From Sepiola atlantica (taxonomy: Eukaryota; Mollusca; Cephalopoda; Sepiida; Sepiolidae), in assembly GCA_963556195.1 (NCBI GenBank), contig OY744551.1, forward strand, positions 11,499,096 to 11,563,095: DNA of 64,000 nucleotides. The letters are read 5' to 3'. The translations under genes were made by a program, and so were the position numbers. The notes beneath the pieces are model-generated. The model made no database searches. It had not been told where the DNA came from and worked only from the letters and a program-made list of their open reading frames with translations. Below are positions 42,394 through 52,394 of this stretch, piece by piece. How positions within the stretch are numbered: the stretch's first letter is position 1; each line of letters begins with the position of its first letter.

Positions 42394-45238
42394 TGATGGA
42401 ACGTTGCCTCGGTTACCGGTAGTAGTCAATGGGAAGAAAGCCATAGCCCTTGTCGACACAGGCTGTACTACAACGTTGTTAGCGAGGAATGTCGCTAGGT
42501 CATGGAGCGGAACCAGGACTATTAGGACCGTGGATGGCAGGGATGTGAAGTGCCTAGGTGAGACGACAGCGGAAGTAATGGTGCAAGGGGTGTCCATTGG
42601 ACTGCGAGCCTTAGTGTTGAATCATCTGGTCGGTGGTGTTGACGTGATTATAGGTATGAGTGCAATTAACCGACTGGGGGGCGCCACGTTACGAGGGAGC
42701 CAAGTGACGTTCGGACGTCTCGGCGCAGTGGGGATGGCAGGAGTGGAAGGTGATAGAACCATCAGAATACCAAAACCGGAGGGTTGCTGCATTGAGGACA
42801 AAGATTTCCTGGCAAAGTTTGATGGCGTGAGGTGGACGGTGGAATGGAAATGGATCTCCGGACCCCCGGAACTACAGAATAAAGTGGGCTGCTACGAAAA
42901 CACCCTGCGAGGAGAAATAAGAAAGGGATTTGAGGAAGAAGTGGAGAGGTGGATAAAAGAAGGAATTCTGAAACCGTGGACAGGGGAAGAAAAAGGAGTG
43001 TTGCCACTACTGGCGGTTGTTCAGCCTACGAAAAACAAGATTAGGCCCGTACTGGACTTCAGAGAATTGAACAGACACGTAGCCTGCCACACTGGAACGG
43101 GGATCGACGTATGCGAGGAGGTCATGAGGAAATGGAGAAGAATGGGACGGGCCACAAAAATTGTCGATCTGAAATCGGCATATCTGCAGATCCGTGTAGA
43201 TGAAAAACTCTGGCAGTACCAGCTGGTCCGGTACAAGGGGCGAGTGTATTGTCTGACGAGGCTAGGCTTTGGGCTGAGTTCAGCCCCCAAAATTATGACT
43301 GCCGTGCTGAAGACAGTGCTGAGCAAAGACCGTTCAGTGGAGGAGGCCACTAGTTCGTACATTGACGACATTCTGGTGGAGGAGGCAGAGGTGACAGCGG
43401 AGAAAGTAAGAAGCCATGTCGAGAAGTATGGGTTAACTGCAAAACCGGCGGAGGCCCTGGATGGAGGACGGGTGCTGGGGTTGAAACTAAGGCGAGATGG
43501 AAAAGAAAGCCTTGTCTTCGAACGAGGGAGTGTAATACCCGAAGTCGGATCTGAGCTGACGAAGCGAGAACTCTTCTCAGTCTGCGGGAGGCTGGTCGGG
43601 CACTATCCTATCGCTGGCTGGCTCAGGATAGCATGTAGTTTTATTAAACGACTAGCAGGCACTGCTGGCTGGGAGGGCCGTGTAACGAAGGAGGTTATGA
43701 ACATGCTGCAAGAAATCATTGCGAGGGTGAGGAATGAGGACCCAGTGAAAGGGGACTGGTATGTCAGCAGTGGAGATGCGGGTGTGATTTGGTGCGATGC
43801 CAGTAACCTGGCGTTGGGCGTCGTACTAGAGATGGGAGGCGTAAGTGTGGAGGATGCGGCATGGCTAAGAAAGACCAACGACTTCTCCCATATCAACGTA
43901 GCAGAACTAGATGCCGTTATGAAAGGACTCAATCTGGCCCTGAAGTGGGGATTGAAAATAATTGAAATTAAAACCGATTCGGCAACGGCAGCATCGTGGA
44001 TTCGGTCGGCAGTAACTGGCGATAAGAGAGTTAAGACTAAAGGTGCTGCGGAAATGCTGATCAAGCGCAGACTCGGAGCGCTCGCCGATCTAATAGCGGA
44101 GTTCCAGTTAAGAGTATCTGTCGTGTTGGTCCCATCAGAAAAAAACAAGGCGGATTCGATGACACGCGTGAAGAAGGCCTGGCTGCAGGAGGGAAAGGAG
44201 GTCTCCTCGGTATGCTATGCAGGGGAAGAAGTCAAGGAGTCACACGAAATGCACCACTTTGGTCGGGAACGAACGTTATTCCTAGCCAGAGAGGTTTACC
44301 CGGAGACCACCGAGGAGGAGGTTAGGGAAGTGGTGGAGAACTGTCGAGAGTGCCAATCAATTGACCCTAGACCGTCCAGACACGAAACAGGACAGTTGCA
44401 CGTTGCGGAGGACTGGAAGCGATTGGCTATTGATGTGACGCACTATCGCCACAAATTGTATCTCTCGATGGTCGACTGTGGACCGGGAAGGTTTGCCATC
44501 TGGAGAGAAATCAGGACAGAAGCGGCATGGGCGATCGGAGGGGTCATCGAGGAGATATTTTTGGAGAGAGGGCCGGTTGAGGAACTCTTGATGGACAATG
44601 GGCCCGCTTTCCGATCTGAAGCCTTTAAAGGGGTATGCGATAAGTGGGGAGTAAGGCAATTTTTTAGAGCAGCGTATCGGCCGAGTGGCAACGGAATAGT
44701 GGAGAGGAATCATCGCACCATTAAAGCCGCTGCGGAAAAAAGCAACGTATCACCCATAGAGGCGGTGTTTTGGTACAACGTCTCGCCAAAAACCAAACAA
44801 GACGAGACAACTGTCCCTCATAGGGCCGTTTTCACATATAAGTGGCGGCACCCGTGCAACAAAACAGCAGGAATCGAGAGTGAGGAAGCCACTATCAAAG
44901 TAGGTGAAGAGGTGTGGGTGAAGCCCCCTAATGCACAGTGTACCACTCGTTGGAAAAAAGGGGTCGTAACGGGATTGCGGTCGAAGAACAATGTGATGGT
45001 GAACGGCGTTCCCCGGCATATCCTAGACCTGCGTCGCATGACACTGCCGGTACGCAGTGAGGGCAGTAAAGAAGAGGAAATCGAGGGCCGCCGAGAAGCA
45101 AATGATGCGACTCTACCTGACTTAGACCCACGTTGTAGTGAACCTGAAAATGTTAACCCCCAAGAAGTTGTTCCCCAGAGGCCACGACGTGAGAGGAGGC
45201 GGCCTGCTTGGATGGAGGATTACGAAGTATCCTATTGA
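42338..45238 (+). CDS. pol: Pol polyprotein: protease, reverse transcriptase, RNase H, integrase
   Basis: Uninterrupted 966 codons entered by -1 frameshift from gag; the frame itself is open from 42311, but its first ATG has no separate support. Domains in order: aspartic protease with IALVDTGCTTTLL (DTG at 42455) and a VIIGM segment; RT with KIRPVLDFRELNRHV, TKIVDLKSAYLQIRV, LGFGLSSAPK and YIDDIL at 43358; RNase H with VIWCDAS (Asp 43796), the HINVAELDAV Glu and EIKTDSATAASW; integrase with an HHCC-type zinc region (MHHFGRER ... NCRECQ) and catalytic LAIDVTHY, LLMDNGPAF and NGIVERNH, where the last two acidic residues are 35 residues apart (DD35E). The C-terminus is basic (PQRPRRERRRP). All catalytic residues appear present. 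Ty3/gypsy-like by order; the lineage is not assigned. Confidence 0.92.
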   Translation, partial: RVKGSYCASGYPFCAEMAHDGTLPRLPVVVNGKKAIALVDTGCTTTLLARNVARSWSGTRTIRTVDGRDVKCLGETTAEVMVQGVSIGLRALVLNHLVGGVDVIIGMSAINRLGGATLRGSQVTFGRLGAVGMAGVEGDRTIRIPKPEGCCIEDKDFLAKFDGVRWTVEWKWISGPPELQNKVGCYENTLRGEIRKGFEEEVERWIKEGILKPWTGEEKGVLPLLAVVQPTKNKIRPVLDFRELNRHVACHTGTGIDVCEEVMRKWRRMGRATKIVDLKSAYLQIRVDEKLWQYQLVRYKGRVYCLTRLGFGLSSAPKIMTAVLKTVLSKDRSVEEATSSYIDDILVEEAEVTAEKVRSHVEKYGLTAKPAEALDGGRVLGLKLRRDGKESLVFERGSVIPEVGSELTKRELFSVCGRLVGHYPIAGWLRIACSFIKRLAGTAGWEGRVTKEVMNMLQEIIARVRNEDPVKGDWYVSSGDAGVIWCDASNLALGVVLEMGGVSVEDAAWLRKTNDFSHINVAELDAVMKGLNLALKWGLKIIEIKTDSATAASWIRSAVTGDKRVKTKGAAEMLIKRRLGALADLIAEFQLRVSVVLVPSEKNKADSMTRVKKAWLQEGKEVSSVCYAGEEVKESHEMHHFGRERTLFLAREVYPETTEEEVREVVENCRECQSIDPRPSRHETGQLHVAEDWKRLAIDVTHYRHKLYLSMVDCGPGRFAIWREIRTEAAWAIGGVIEEIFLERGPVEELLMDNGPAFRSEAFKGVCDKWGVRQFFRAAYRPSGNGIVERNHRTIKAAAEKSNVSPIEAVFWYNVSPKTKQDETTVPHRAVFTYKWRHPCNKTAGIESEEATIKVGEEVWVKPPNAQCTTRWKKGVVTGLRSKNNVMVNGVPRHILDLRRMTLPVRSEGSKEEEIEGRREANDATLPDLDPRCSEPENVNPQEVVPQRPRRERRRPAWMEDYEVSY

Positions 45239-45246
45239 TCTCGAAG

Positions 45247-45259
45247 ATCAAGGGGGGCG
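45247..45259 (+). promoter_or_regulatory. polypurine tract of the LTR retrotransposon
   Basis: GATCAAGGGGGGCG lies directly before the 3' LTR and 8 nt after the pol stop. It should prime plus-strand DNA synthesis. Confidence 0.8.
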
Positions 45260-45411
45260 TGTGGTGTAAATGAGGAAAAAAGAAGAGAAAACAAGAACGA
45301 CCGACCGCGTTTTTGCGTGGCTTACCTCGTGTGAAGAAGAAGGAAACAAGAATGGCCGACTTGTTTCTTTAAATGCCTACAGGGTGACTACGAGGTATGC
45401 AAATGAGATGC
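45260..45411 (+). repeat. 3' LTR (152 bp shared with the 5' copy)
   Basis: Begins TGTGGTGTAAATGAGG. After the 152-bp identity, the sequence continues with a pyrimidine-rich stretch and CTATAAATAAAACAGAC (about 45498-45514), which holds a TATA-like and an AATAAA signal. The true LTR end is therefore likely near 45530. Confidence 0.85.
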
Positions 45412-45630
45412 ACCGAGCAGACAATTTTAGCTAAATAATTTCCCTCTTTTCTTATTTCGTTTCTTTTCTTTCTTTTCCTTCCTGGTACATGTGTACTATA
45501 AATAAAACAGACAAGAACACCCATACATGACATTGAGAGGCGACCCCTGGTGACCGGTTTGTGAAATAATAATATTAACTTTTGTTCGCCGTTGGCAACG
45601 GAGCCAAATATCGAGGTATCGTATAAAAAT
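45412..45630. other. probable remainder of 3' LTR and flank
   Basis: Contains CTATAAATAAAA and GAGGCGACCCCTGGTGACC. No gene. The exact LTR boundary and target duplication could not be found. Confidence 0.4.
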
Positions 45631-45988
45631 ATAATAAAGATGCTATGAGAAATATAGCGAGGCAGAGGGGTAATTGCGAATTATTTACCAACGGACGTTT
45701 TACATAATACTTATAATTCGTCGATAGGCGAACATTTTATAAATAACCGCACCTGTGCCTCTAATTTCAGTTTCGACCTCTTCTCCATTCTTAGTAAGCC
45801 GCACTCTCACTATCATCTCAAGATCCTAGAAACAATCTATATTAAGTCCTTGAGACCTTCTCTTTGCAAGCAAAGAGAAACTCTCCTCGAGCTTAATGTT
45901 GTTTCTATTTGATTGACTTTTTTCTTTTTTTCGCTTTTTTAAAACTCATTTCCCTGCTATAATTCTCATAGCATCTTTATTATATTTA
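45631..45988 (+). pseudogene. second PLE family: GIY-YIG C-terminus with 3' region, bounded by short inverted repeats
   Basis: A plus-strand frame at about 45766-45912 reads SFDLFSILSKPHSHYHLKI, LETIYIKSLRPSLCKQ and a terminal LLELNVVSI before a stop. The 'HLKI.E...IK...PSL' pattern is the end of PLE GIY-YIG endonucleases. A ~30-bp inverted pair brackets it: AATAAAGATGCTATGAGAA (45634-45652) and TTCTCATAGCATCTTTATT (45963-45981). Only the tail of the nuclease is present. It does not match copies A-C in sequence and looks like a different PLE family. Confidence 0.65.
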
Positions 45989-46004
45989 ATTTAACATTTA
46001 ATTT

Positions 46005-46585
46005 TTAGAAAGTTTGGCTGTTCGACGCACCCGAGTTATTGTCAGAACGTCTTTAATATTTCTTCCACTCAGTTTTCTCCACTCGAACTTAACATTCTTT
46101 CCTATGGTTTTGACTTCTGTATTTCCCTTACAAATACTAAACGAGAAGAAATATATCCTGAATTTGAAGTCCTTTTTGCTCAACTAGCAAGACTTCAACC
46201 TACATCCGACTCTAAGGTCAGTGATCTTAAGGCAAAGTTGAATGACTTCGCACATTCGTATGCAAGCACACCTATTTCGTTTTGTGAATCAAAATGACGA
46301 AGTGAACATTTCCGTACCATCAAAGCATATCGCAATAATAAATCTTTGGTCATCACAAAACCTGATAAAGGTTCAGGGGTCGTTATACTTAATCATTCTG
46401 ATTATGTCAATAAAATGACGACTATTCTTGAGGACATCTCTAAATTTATTCAGTTAGGTCCGGTAGATACACATGACTTCACTGTATCTATCGAGACTAA
46501 GTTCCAAAAACATTTGGTTAAGTGGCTTAAGAGTGGAGCTCTACCCACTAATATTTCTAAAATAATTAGACCCGTTTTAAGATGC
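46005..46585 (+). pseudogene. second PLE family: N-terminal and early RT region
   Basis: One frame runs from RKFGCSTHPSYCQNVFN and FSPLELNILSYGFDFCISL through DLKAKLNDFAHSYASTPISF, a stop (TGA near 46296), then SLVITKPDKGSGVVILNHSD, YVNKMTTILEDISKF and SGALPTNISKIIRPV. The 'DKG..VVIL...DYV.KM..IL.D..KF' block is a strong PLE RT hallmark. Sequence is lost after 'IIRPV', so catalytic motifs are missing. It follows the nuclease tail of the same family in the same orientation, as in tandem PLE copies. Confidence 0.8.
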
Positions 46586-46684
46586 ACTATTTTATTAAAA
46601 AGCATTTAAACGTTTTTTAAAACATTTTTTCTTATTAATTTTGAATGATAAAACATTCTTCTTCGAAGTTAAAAGCAATACATT

Positions 46685-46686
<2 letters not shown>

Positions 46687-46773
<87 letters not shown>

Positions 46774-46781
46774 ATATATAT
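46687..46781. repeat. (TA)n microsatellite
   Basis: About 95 bp of TA with a TTT interruption. Confidence 0.97.
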
Positions 46782-46905
46782 AATTCAGGTAAAACATCCA
46801 CAGGGTAGTAATCCAAAGAAATTTAAACCGGGTTTATAAAAAGTGCTTAATATCAAATAGAGCTTTTATATATGATCATTTTTACTTACACAGACATGTA
46901 CAAAA

Positions 46906-46975
46906 TCTGCGACACTAGCATGTCGATGTTATCGATCAATAGTTATTATAAACTCAGATCTCATCAGGCAGAGTT
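46906..46975 (-). ncRNA. hammerhead ribozyme-like motif (one-base insertion in core)
   Basis: Minus strand: stem I TCTGC, CTGATGA (46961-46967), stem II GATC/GATC with a 19-nt loop, GATAA in place of GAAA (extra T), stem III ACA/TGT, cleavage C, stem I GCAGA. Strong overall match, likely inactive because of the insertion. Confidence 0.65.
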
Positions 46976-47089
46976 AGAATCCGTGCTTAACCTTAGATCA
47001 TATTTTGAAAGAATGAAATGGGGGAAAAAAGAAGAAGAAAAGAAATTTAAAATTTCAAAGTTTGGGAAGTCACGTGGTTGGGACCGTTA

Positions 47090-47579
47090 AGAACAAAATC
47101 CAAATATAAAATAAAATAAAATAAAATAAAGTTAAAAGAGAGAGATTTAATAATAAACAGGGTAGACTAAAAAGATAGATAGATAGATAAATAGAAAAAT
47201 AGATTGGTAGATGGATATAAAAAATGAAATCTTCTGTTGATTCAGACAGAAGTAGTGGAAAGAGAAAAGGGAAAGTACATGCAACAGAATGTGTCAAAAA
47301 ACCGTCGAAAGTTTTGTTTCAACTCAGGGTAAACCGCATATTCTCAAATCAGTTGTAATCGGTGGAAGCATATATATGTGTGAGCGTGCAGACGTGTGTG
47401 CTTTGTGGGGGCAGGGGTTGTTAACCCATTGTATCACTAATTCTGTATTTACACTGTTTTATTTTCCTTTAAACTTATCAAATTGTAATTATTAATTAAT
47501 ACATTAGACAAATTCACTAAGCTTACATAATAAAAATGATAATAATAATAATTAAAATAATATAAATTATTAATAATTG
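47090..47579. other. no gene seen
   Basis: A-rich and AT-rich unique DNA with (GATA)n-like words near 47177. Confidence 0.4.
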
Positions 47580-47820
47580 TTGTAGACCCGTGCTAGGGGT
47601 CACAAAGATAACAACCACAAATTGTGACAGGTTAAAATATACAATGTATTTATTCATAGCAATAAAGTAACGCCACTAAATGGGGTAGGAGATGACCGGA
47701 TTCCTACCATGCGGTAAAACATGAATAGGAATGTCCTCTGTTTGAGTCTTTGCAACCATGGTATTTATTATAGATGGTTGCTTCCATTAGTTCTTCAATA
47801 GGGGTGATTTGTACCCCACA
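47580..47820. repeat. possible short solo LTR or SINE-like unit
   Basis: TGTAGACCCG at the start, GTACCCCACA at the end and a central CAATAAA would fit a ~240-bp LTR (TG...CA). No clear target duplication. Followed by (CAA)n. Confidence 0.25.
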
Positions 47821-47837
47821 ACAACAACAACAACAAC

Positions 47838-47892
<55 letters not shown>

Positions 47893-48370
47893 TCGGTAAT
47901 AATTTAAAAGTGCAAAATGTTGCTATTGGTAAGTATTAATAACAATAATAATAATAATAATAATAATAAAAATACTACTACTACTACTACTACTACTACT
48001 AATAATAATAATAACAATAACAATAATAGCAATCGATAATAATACTAATTAATAAAAAGTAATAGTAAGGTAAAAAATAAAATAATCAGGAAATATTAGA
48101 AGGTAATAATAATAAATAATAATAAAACTAATAATAATATAGAAGATAGCAATAATATTGATGATAATGCTTGTAAATATTGTAATATGAATAATTTTAT
48201 TAATAATAGTAGAATTAGTAGTTGCAATAATACTTATCCTATTATAAATGGTAATAACAATAATAGTTATATTAATAATAAGGATCACAATGGTAACCAC
48301 AATAATCATAACAAGATAATAAATATAATAATAAATAATAATAATAAAAATAATACAAATAGTGATAGTA

Positions 48371-48427
<57 letters not shown>

Positions 48428-48617
48428 TAAATAATGACAATATTACTAATAGTAATACCACCATTGCTACGAAAATTAATAATAACAATAGTAGTAAAAG
48501 CTAGATGTCGGTAACTATGGTAATAGTAATATTATTGACAATAATAATAAAAGTGGTAATATTGTCATTGTTACTGCTACAAACAATAATAATAATGATA
48601 ATGATAGTAAATAAAAC

Positions 48618-48657
<40 letters not shown>

Positions 48658-49165
48658 TCGATAATAGTGCGGAAATGACAGAAAATAATATTTTAAAATA
48701 TTAATAATGATAATAATAATCAATAATAATAATCTATAATAGTAAGCAATAGTTGGATAAAAATAATCAGGGAATATTGGAAGATGAAGAAAAATAACGA
48801 AGATGGCAATTAATATTAATCATAGTAGTTGTAAATATGATAATAAAAATAAATTATTTGATAATAGAGAAATTATCTGTTTTAATAATACTAATGATAT
48901 TCATTATAGTAAAAATAATAGTGATAGCTATAATCATGAAACAATAGTAACAACAATAATCTTAATAATTGTAATAATAATGATAATGATAATAATAAGC
49001 ATAATAGTAGTATTAATAATAGTAATAAAAATAATATAATAATATTAATTTATAAAACTAATAATAATAGTAGAGGTAGTAATGTTAGTAAAAACTGTAA
49101 AAGATAATAACAACAGTAATAATTAATTAAAATAATGATAATAATGATGGTAATAATAATAATTA
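47820..49165. repeat. (CAA)n/(AAT)n/(ACT)n trinucleotide-rich low-complexity region
   Basis: Long runs of AAT with ACT, AAC and AAG interruptions; a pure (AAT)n run at about 48378-48425. The Asn-rich frame on one strand and the Leu-rich frame on the other are composition artefacts. Two homologous parts are visible (TAATCAGG.AATATTGGAAG-like at 48085 and 48767). Confidence 0.9.
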
Positions 49166-49514
49166 ATTATATATATAAACACATGCACACATATATATAT
49201 ACATATATACATGGAGACACTCACACACATAAAACACACATATATACATGTATATATATATACATATTCCTATGCAATTGGTAATATTGGTTTCGATGGT
49301 AATACTTAGTAACGGACTCTAATTATGATTCCCATTAAATAGAAGATCTAACATAATAATTATATCAAGTATAGTACAGAATATGGTATAAATTGATAGT
49401 TATGTTGTCAGATTACCGTTAGTGGATAGGTAAAGTTTAAAAAACATTAAAATAAAAAATTATGAGGATGTATTAGCTTGAGGGGGTTATAAGTTAGTTA
49501 CTGAGAAGGTGTAA

Positions 49515-49945
49515 TCTATTATGCCTACAATTAATTGAGGTTTCTTGTTTTTTGTTTAGAAGTTTGCCTCTATCACTAAATTTACTTATTTCAAGTTTTT
49601 TAGTTAGGCAAATATAACATGGTGAGTTCAGGGAGCTGCAGGTGCTGGTTCTTCTAATGGTGTTCCAAATTACAGTGGGTAATTGATTATTGTGGGTTAA
49701 TTCCCAGTAATATATAGAGAGTGAGGTTCTATTTTGGTAGGTAGAGTTATTGAATGAGCATTTATGGCCGTATGTCTTTCTTTGAAGGTATTACCGGCCA
49801 TACCTATATAGTATTTTTTCAGGCTTGGATTTTCGTTAGTTGAAATTGTTGCTTGGCAGTTTTGTTGAATGGAGAAACCGGAGATGCCATGTTTTAATTT
49901 CATTTTTTGTTTGTTTAGTTTTCGGCAATTATATTCTATAATTCC
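49515..49945 (-). pseudogene. PLE GIY-YIG endonuclease C-terminus (third PLE type)
   Basis: Minus strand: NCQATISTNENPSLKKYYIG, MAGNTFKERHTAINAHS carries the GIY-YIG-like YIG and the following Arg/His pattern. After a frameshift near 49705 it reads YWELTHNNQLPTVIWNTIRR, CYICLTKKLEISKF, LLNKKQETSINCRH and ends NRLHLLSN with a stop. This matches PLE endonuclease C-termini ('iWeLK......WkI..r...C..CL.EK..I...p....LNkr.E....CRH'). Only the nuclease remains. Confidence 0.8.
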
Positions 49946-50424
49946 AGAATAGGATTATTTCCAGCCAATCAAAACGCTGTAATAGTAGGAAAAATAAGCT
50001 CAACGGATGCGATCCGTATTTACTTATGGAAAGTATAATAAGTTTCATATAATATCAGAGAATTAAAAAAATGAAATTATGACGGACTGTGCTGGAGAAT
50101 TCATCTAACGAAGACATCCTGGTGTAAGATGGTGGTAGTTGTACTAGAATTTTGCGTGTGAGTACAAGTTACTCCGACTTCTTGTATGTAACTTTTTTGA
50201 GTGAGTCAGGTATGCCGGAATTAATGTAGGAAATTAGGAAATCGAATGAAACTGATTGATAATTTCTAAAGACACGCATCAATTATTGCCATAAATCGTG
50301 ACCATATTGGAATTCTATATTGTGTTTGTGTGTTTTAAGTCATATAGTGACTTAATTTGCATGGGAAAATCGAGTTTACTTTATTAATATAGAGCTTTAT
50401 AATATATATATATTAATGCAGATA

Positions 50425-50473
<49 letters not shown>

Positions 50474-50764
50474 ACACAATATATACACGCACGTTTTTTT
50501 TACATAAGTTCTATATTTAAATGTCATGATTATTTGTCTTTTCAGAAAGTGAAATGATCGAACGTATCTTGTTTCTTATTCATCAATTATTTATTTATTA
50601 GCTCATAATTACTGTAATATTTAATGCATTTGTACCTACTTTTTATTATCTTAATTCAGTTAGTTCTTAGCGATCACGGAACTCCTCCTGAGACTTGCAC
50701 TTCATTTCGTTGTGAGTGAAATTTTTATTTTAGGCTCTCTAAGGATTTACGTTGTCAATTTATG
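49946..50764. other. AT-rich DNA with (TA)n; no gene
   Basis: (TA)n at 50405-50470. Nothing convincing codes; weak traces on the minus strand near 50100-50230 were not identified. Confidence 0.4.
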
Positions 50765-51300
50765 TGTGCTATCCGTATTTCGCTACAGGAGTGCGTCTAA
50801 GTATTTCGTTAGTTTTTTTCTCAGTAAACCAGTTGTACCGACCAAAACCAATATAATGTTTATTTCCTTGTTGTTTTCAAGCCATTCTTAAGGTCCTGAT
50901 ATTTTGTGATGTTTTCTCGTTCAGCTCTAAAGTCATAATAATTCGGGACGGTTATATCAATCATGAGAGAAATCTCTTCAGGTTTGTTCCATATGACAAT
51001 GTCTGGTTTGATGGCCTTGTCTTGTATGTCTTTGTCATAGAACACCTTTCTGTTTGATGTTATGGTCGAAGGTTCATGCTCCCAGATATTTGGCGATCTA
51101 CATCTCGTCGCAGAGCTTTCAGTGAAGGTTTTTACATATTGTAGTGTGGCGCAAAGTTGATGTTGTATCTCGACATTAGGTGGATCGGATTTTCAATTAC
51201 GGAATGACGGAACCGGCATTTGTCATTTTTTGCACCGCAGCCATTTTCTAAAATCCATTTTGGATTAGGACTTGGTTTTGTTCGGTTATAATTATCCGTT
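50765..51300 (-). pseudogene. C-terminal region of a non-LTR retroelement polyprotein
   Basis: Minus strand, in order with frameshifts: ENGCGAKNDKCRFRHS, IENPIHLMSRYNINFAP, then VFYDKDIQDKAIKPDIVIWN, ISLMIDITVPNYYDF, ERENITKYQDLKNGLK and, after a shift, INIILVLVGTTGLLRKKLTK. The 'KPDIV...IDI.VP.......E..KYQDL' followed by 'I..V.VG..G' blocks are a well-known conserved tail downstream of the RT in a group of metazoan retrotransposons, preceded by a zinc-like Cys/His segment. The remnant at 17.0 kb has the last block. At least two frameshifts; the RT itself is absent. Confidence 0.75.
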
Positions 51301-51545
51301 CCACATCAAATGGAAATTTGCTATTCTTGAACGAAAGTAGTGAAACCTGCTGGTTTATGTAGCTTTAAGTTGTTTCATGAACTTTCCTGCTTTCTTATGC
51401 TGTCACCATCATTCTTGTATTCAGCTCCCTTTTCCGTTACTATTCTCTAGTTACGTGTAATCAGTGTTGTTTGATTGTCAAACCGTTCTGCAGTGTTATT
51501 TTCGTAGTCGGTATATCCTGTTCATACATTGATGTCGGTAAATGA
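51301..51545. other. unassigned DNA, possibly upstream part of the retroelement remnant
   Basis: Minus-strand scraps such as KATYKPAGFTTFVQE may continue the retroelement, but stops are frequent. Confidence 0.3.
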
Positions 51546-51548
51546 CTT

Positions 51549-51760
51549 CATGTTATAGTATATCTTTCGCGTGGTCTCTTGGTCTTTCCTCTCCCCAATT
51601 GACCAGTTAACTATGTTTTAGTATATCTTTCGCGTGGTCTCTTGGTCTTTCATCTCCCCAATTGACCAGTTAACTATGTTATATTATACCTTTCGCGTGG
51701 TCTCTTGGTCTTTCCTCTCCCCAATTGACCAGTAAACTATGTTTTAGTATATCTTTCTTG
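51549..51760. repeat. 63-bp tandem repeat, ~3.3 copies
   Basis: TTTCGCGTGGTCTCTTGGTC recurs at 51565, 51628 and 51691 with a partial fourth copy; units differ by single bases. Confidence 0.95.
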
Positions 51761-52184
51761 CGATCTTGCGACCAAGGGTCTTACTGGATTCTAGGGCAAT
51801 AATTAATCTAGTCTGGTGGAATATCCAGTTTAGTGTTGTTACTAGAGGAAACATCACTTGTAGAAGGTGCATCATTCCTGGTGATGGGATTTTATGTGTG
51901 CTCTGAATACTATGTTATTTTGAATATTTGGTCAGGGTTTACTTGTAGGGGGAAGTGTCCTCATGACAGGTTATCCTGACAAACCCTTAAGGACAGTATC
52001 TAGTAGAGATTGAAGTTCTCCAAATAATTTATCGACTTATTCTCTTCTTATTTCGTGTGAATCAGATGATTCTGGTGTTGGCATTAGTTTCCCCAATGTT
52101 TTTCTAGTTAAAAATCTTTCTGGAAACGACCACGAGAAGGTTACCAACATCCCTAAGTGAAAGTGGTACTGTGGAACCGAGTGG
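51761..52184. other. no gene seen
   Basis: Ordinary-complexity DNA without supportable features. Confidence 0.4.
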
Positions 52185-52262
52185 ATGCGAACTTGGAACA
52201 CCCAGGTCTTCAGTCTGTGTCGATATCCACTTAACCACCGTAACCTCCCATTTATCGACTAA
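52185..52262 (-). repeat. tRNA-like (SINE head) remnant
   Basis: On the minus strand GGTGGTTAAGTGG resembles an A box and AAGTTCGCATCC a B box about 40 nt apart. Both deviate from consensus. No hammerhead follows. Confidence 0.4.
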
Positions 52263-52394
52263 TGTGTCTATTTAAACCAAGTCTTCTGAGAATAGGGAAC
52301 TACTATTAGCGATAATGTAAAACTTTTTAAACAAATGAAAACCCCCCTAGTAGTTGTCAGTTTTTATATAAAGCCTTAAGATGTCACTTGCTAA

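Larger units (their letters stand above)
41240..45411 (+). mobile_element. LTR retrotransposon (Ty3/gypsy-like domain order), nearly intact coding
   Basis: LTR copies start TGTGGTGT at 41240 and 45260 and match for 152 bp (one difference seen, near 41248/45268). Between them lie gag and pol in a -1 frame relation, and a purine-rich tract immediately before the 3' LTR. The domain order protease, RT, RNase H, integrase excludes Copia. No matching target duplication was found: the left flank is PLE C (GGTAAC) but PLE C does not resume on the right, so the insertion was rearranged or its right flank replaced. The 3' LTR probably continues past 45411 (see separate entry). Confidence 0.92.

Noticed and set aside
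42362..45131. Minus-strand ORFs opposite pol
   Set aside because: Shadows of the strongly coding pol frame; no motifs.
48187..48504. Asn-rich ORF and the opposite Leu-rich ORF
   Set aside because: Composition artefact of (AAT)n; no flanking coding signal.
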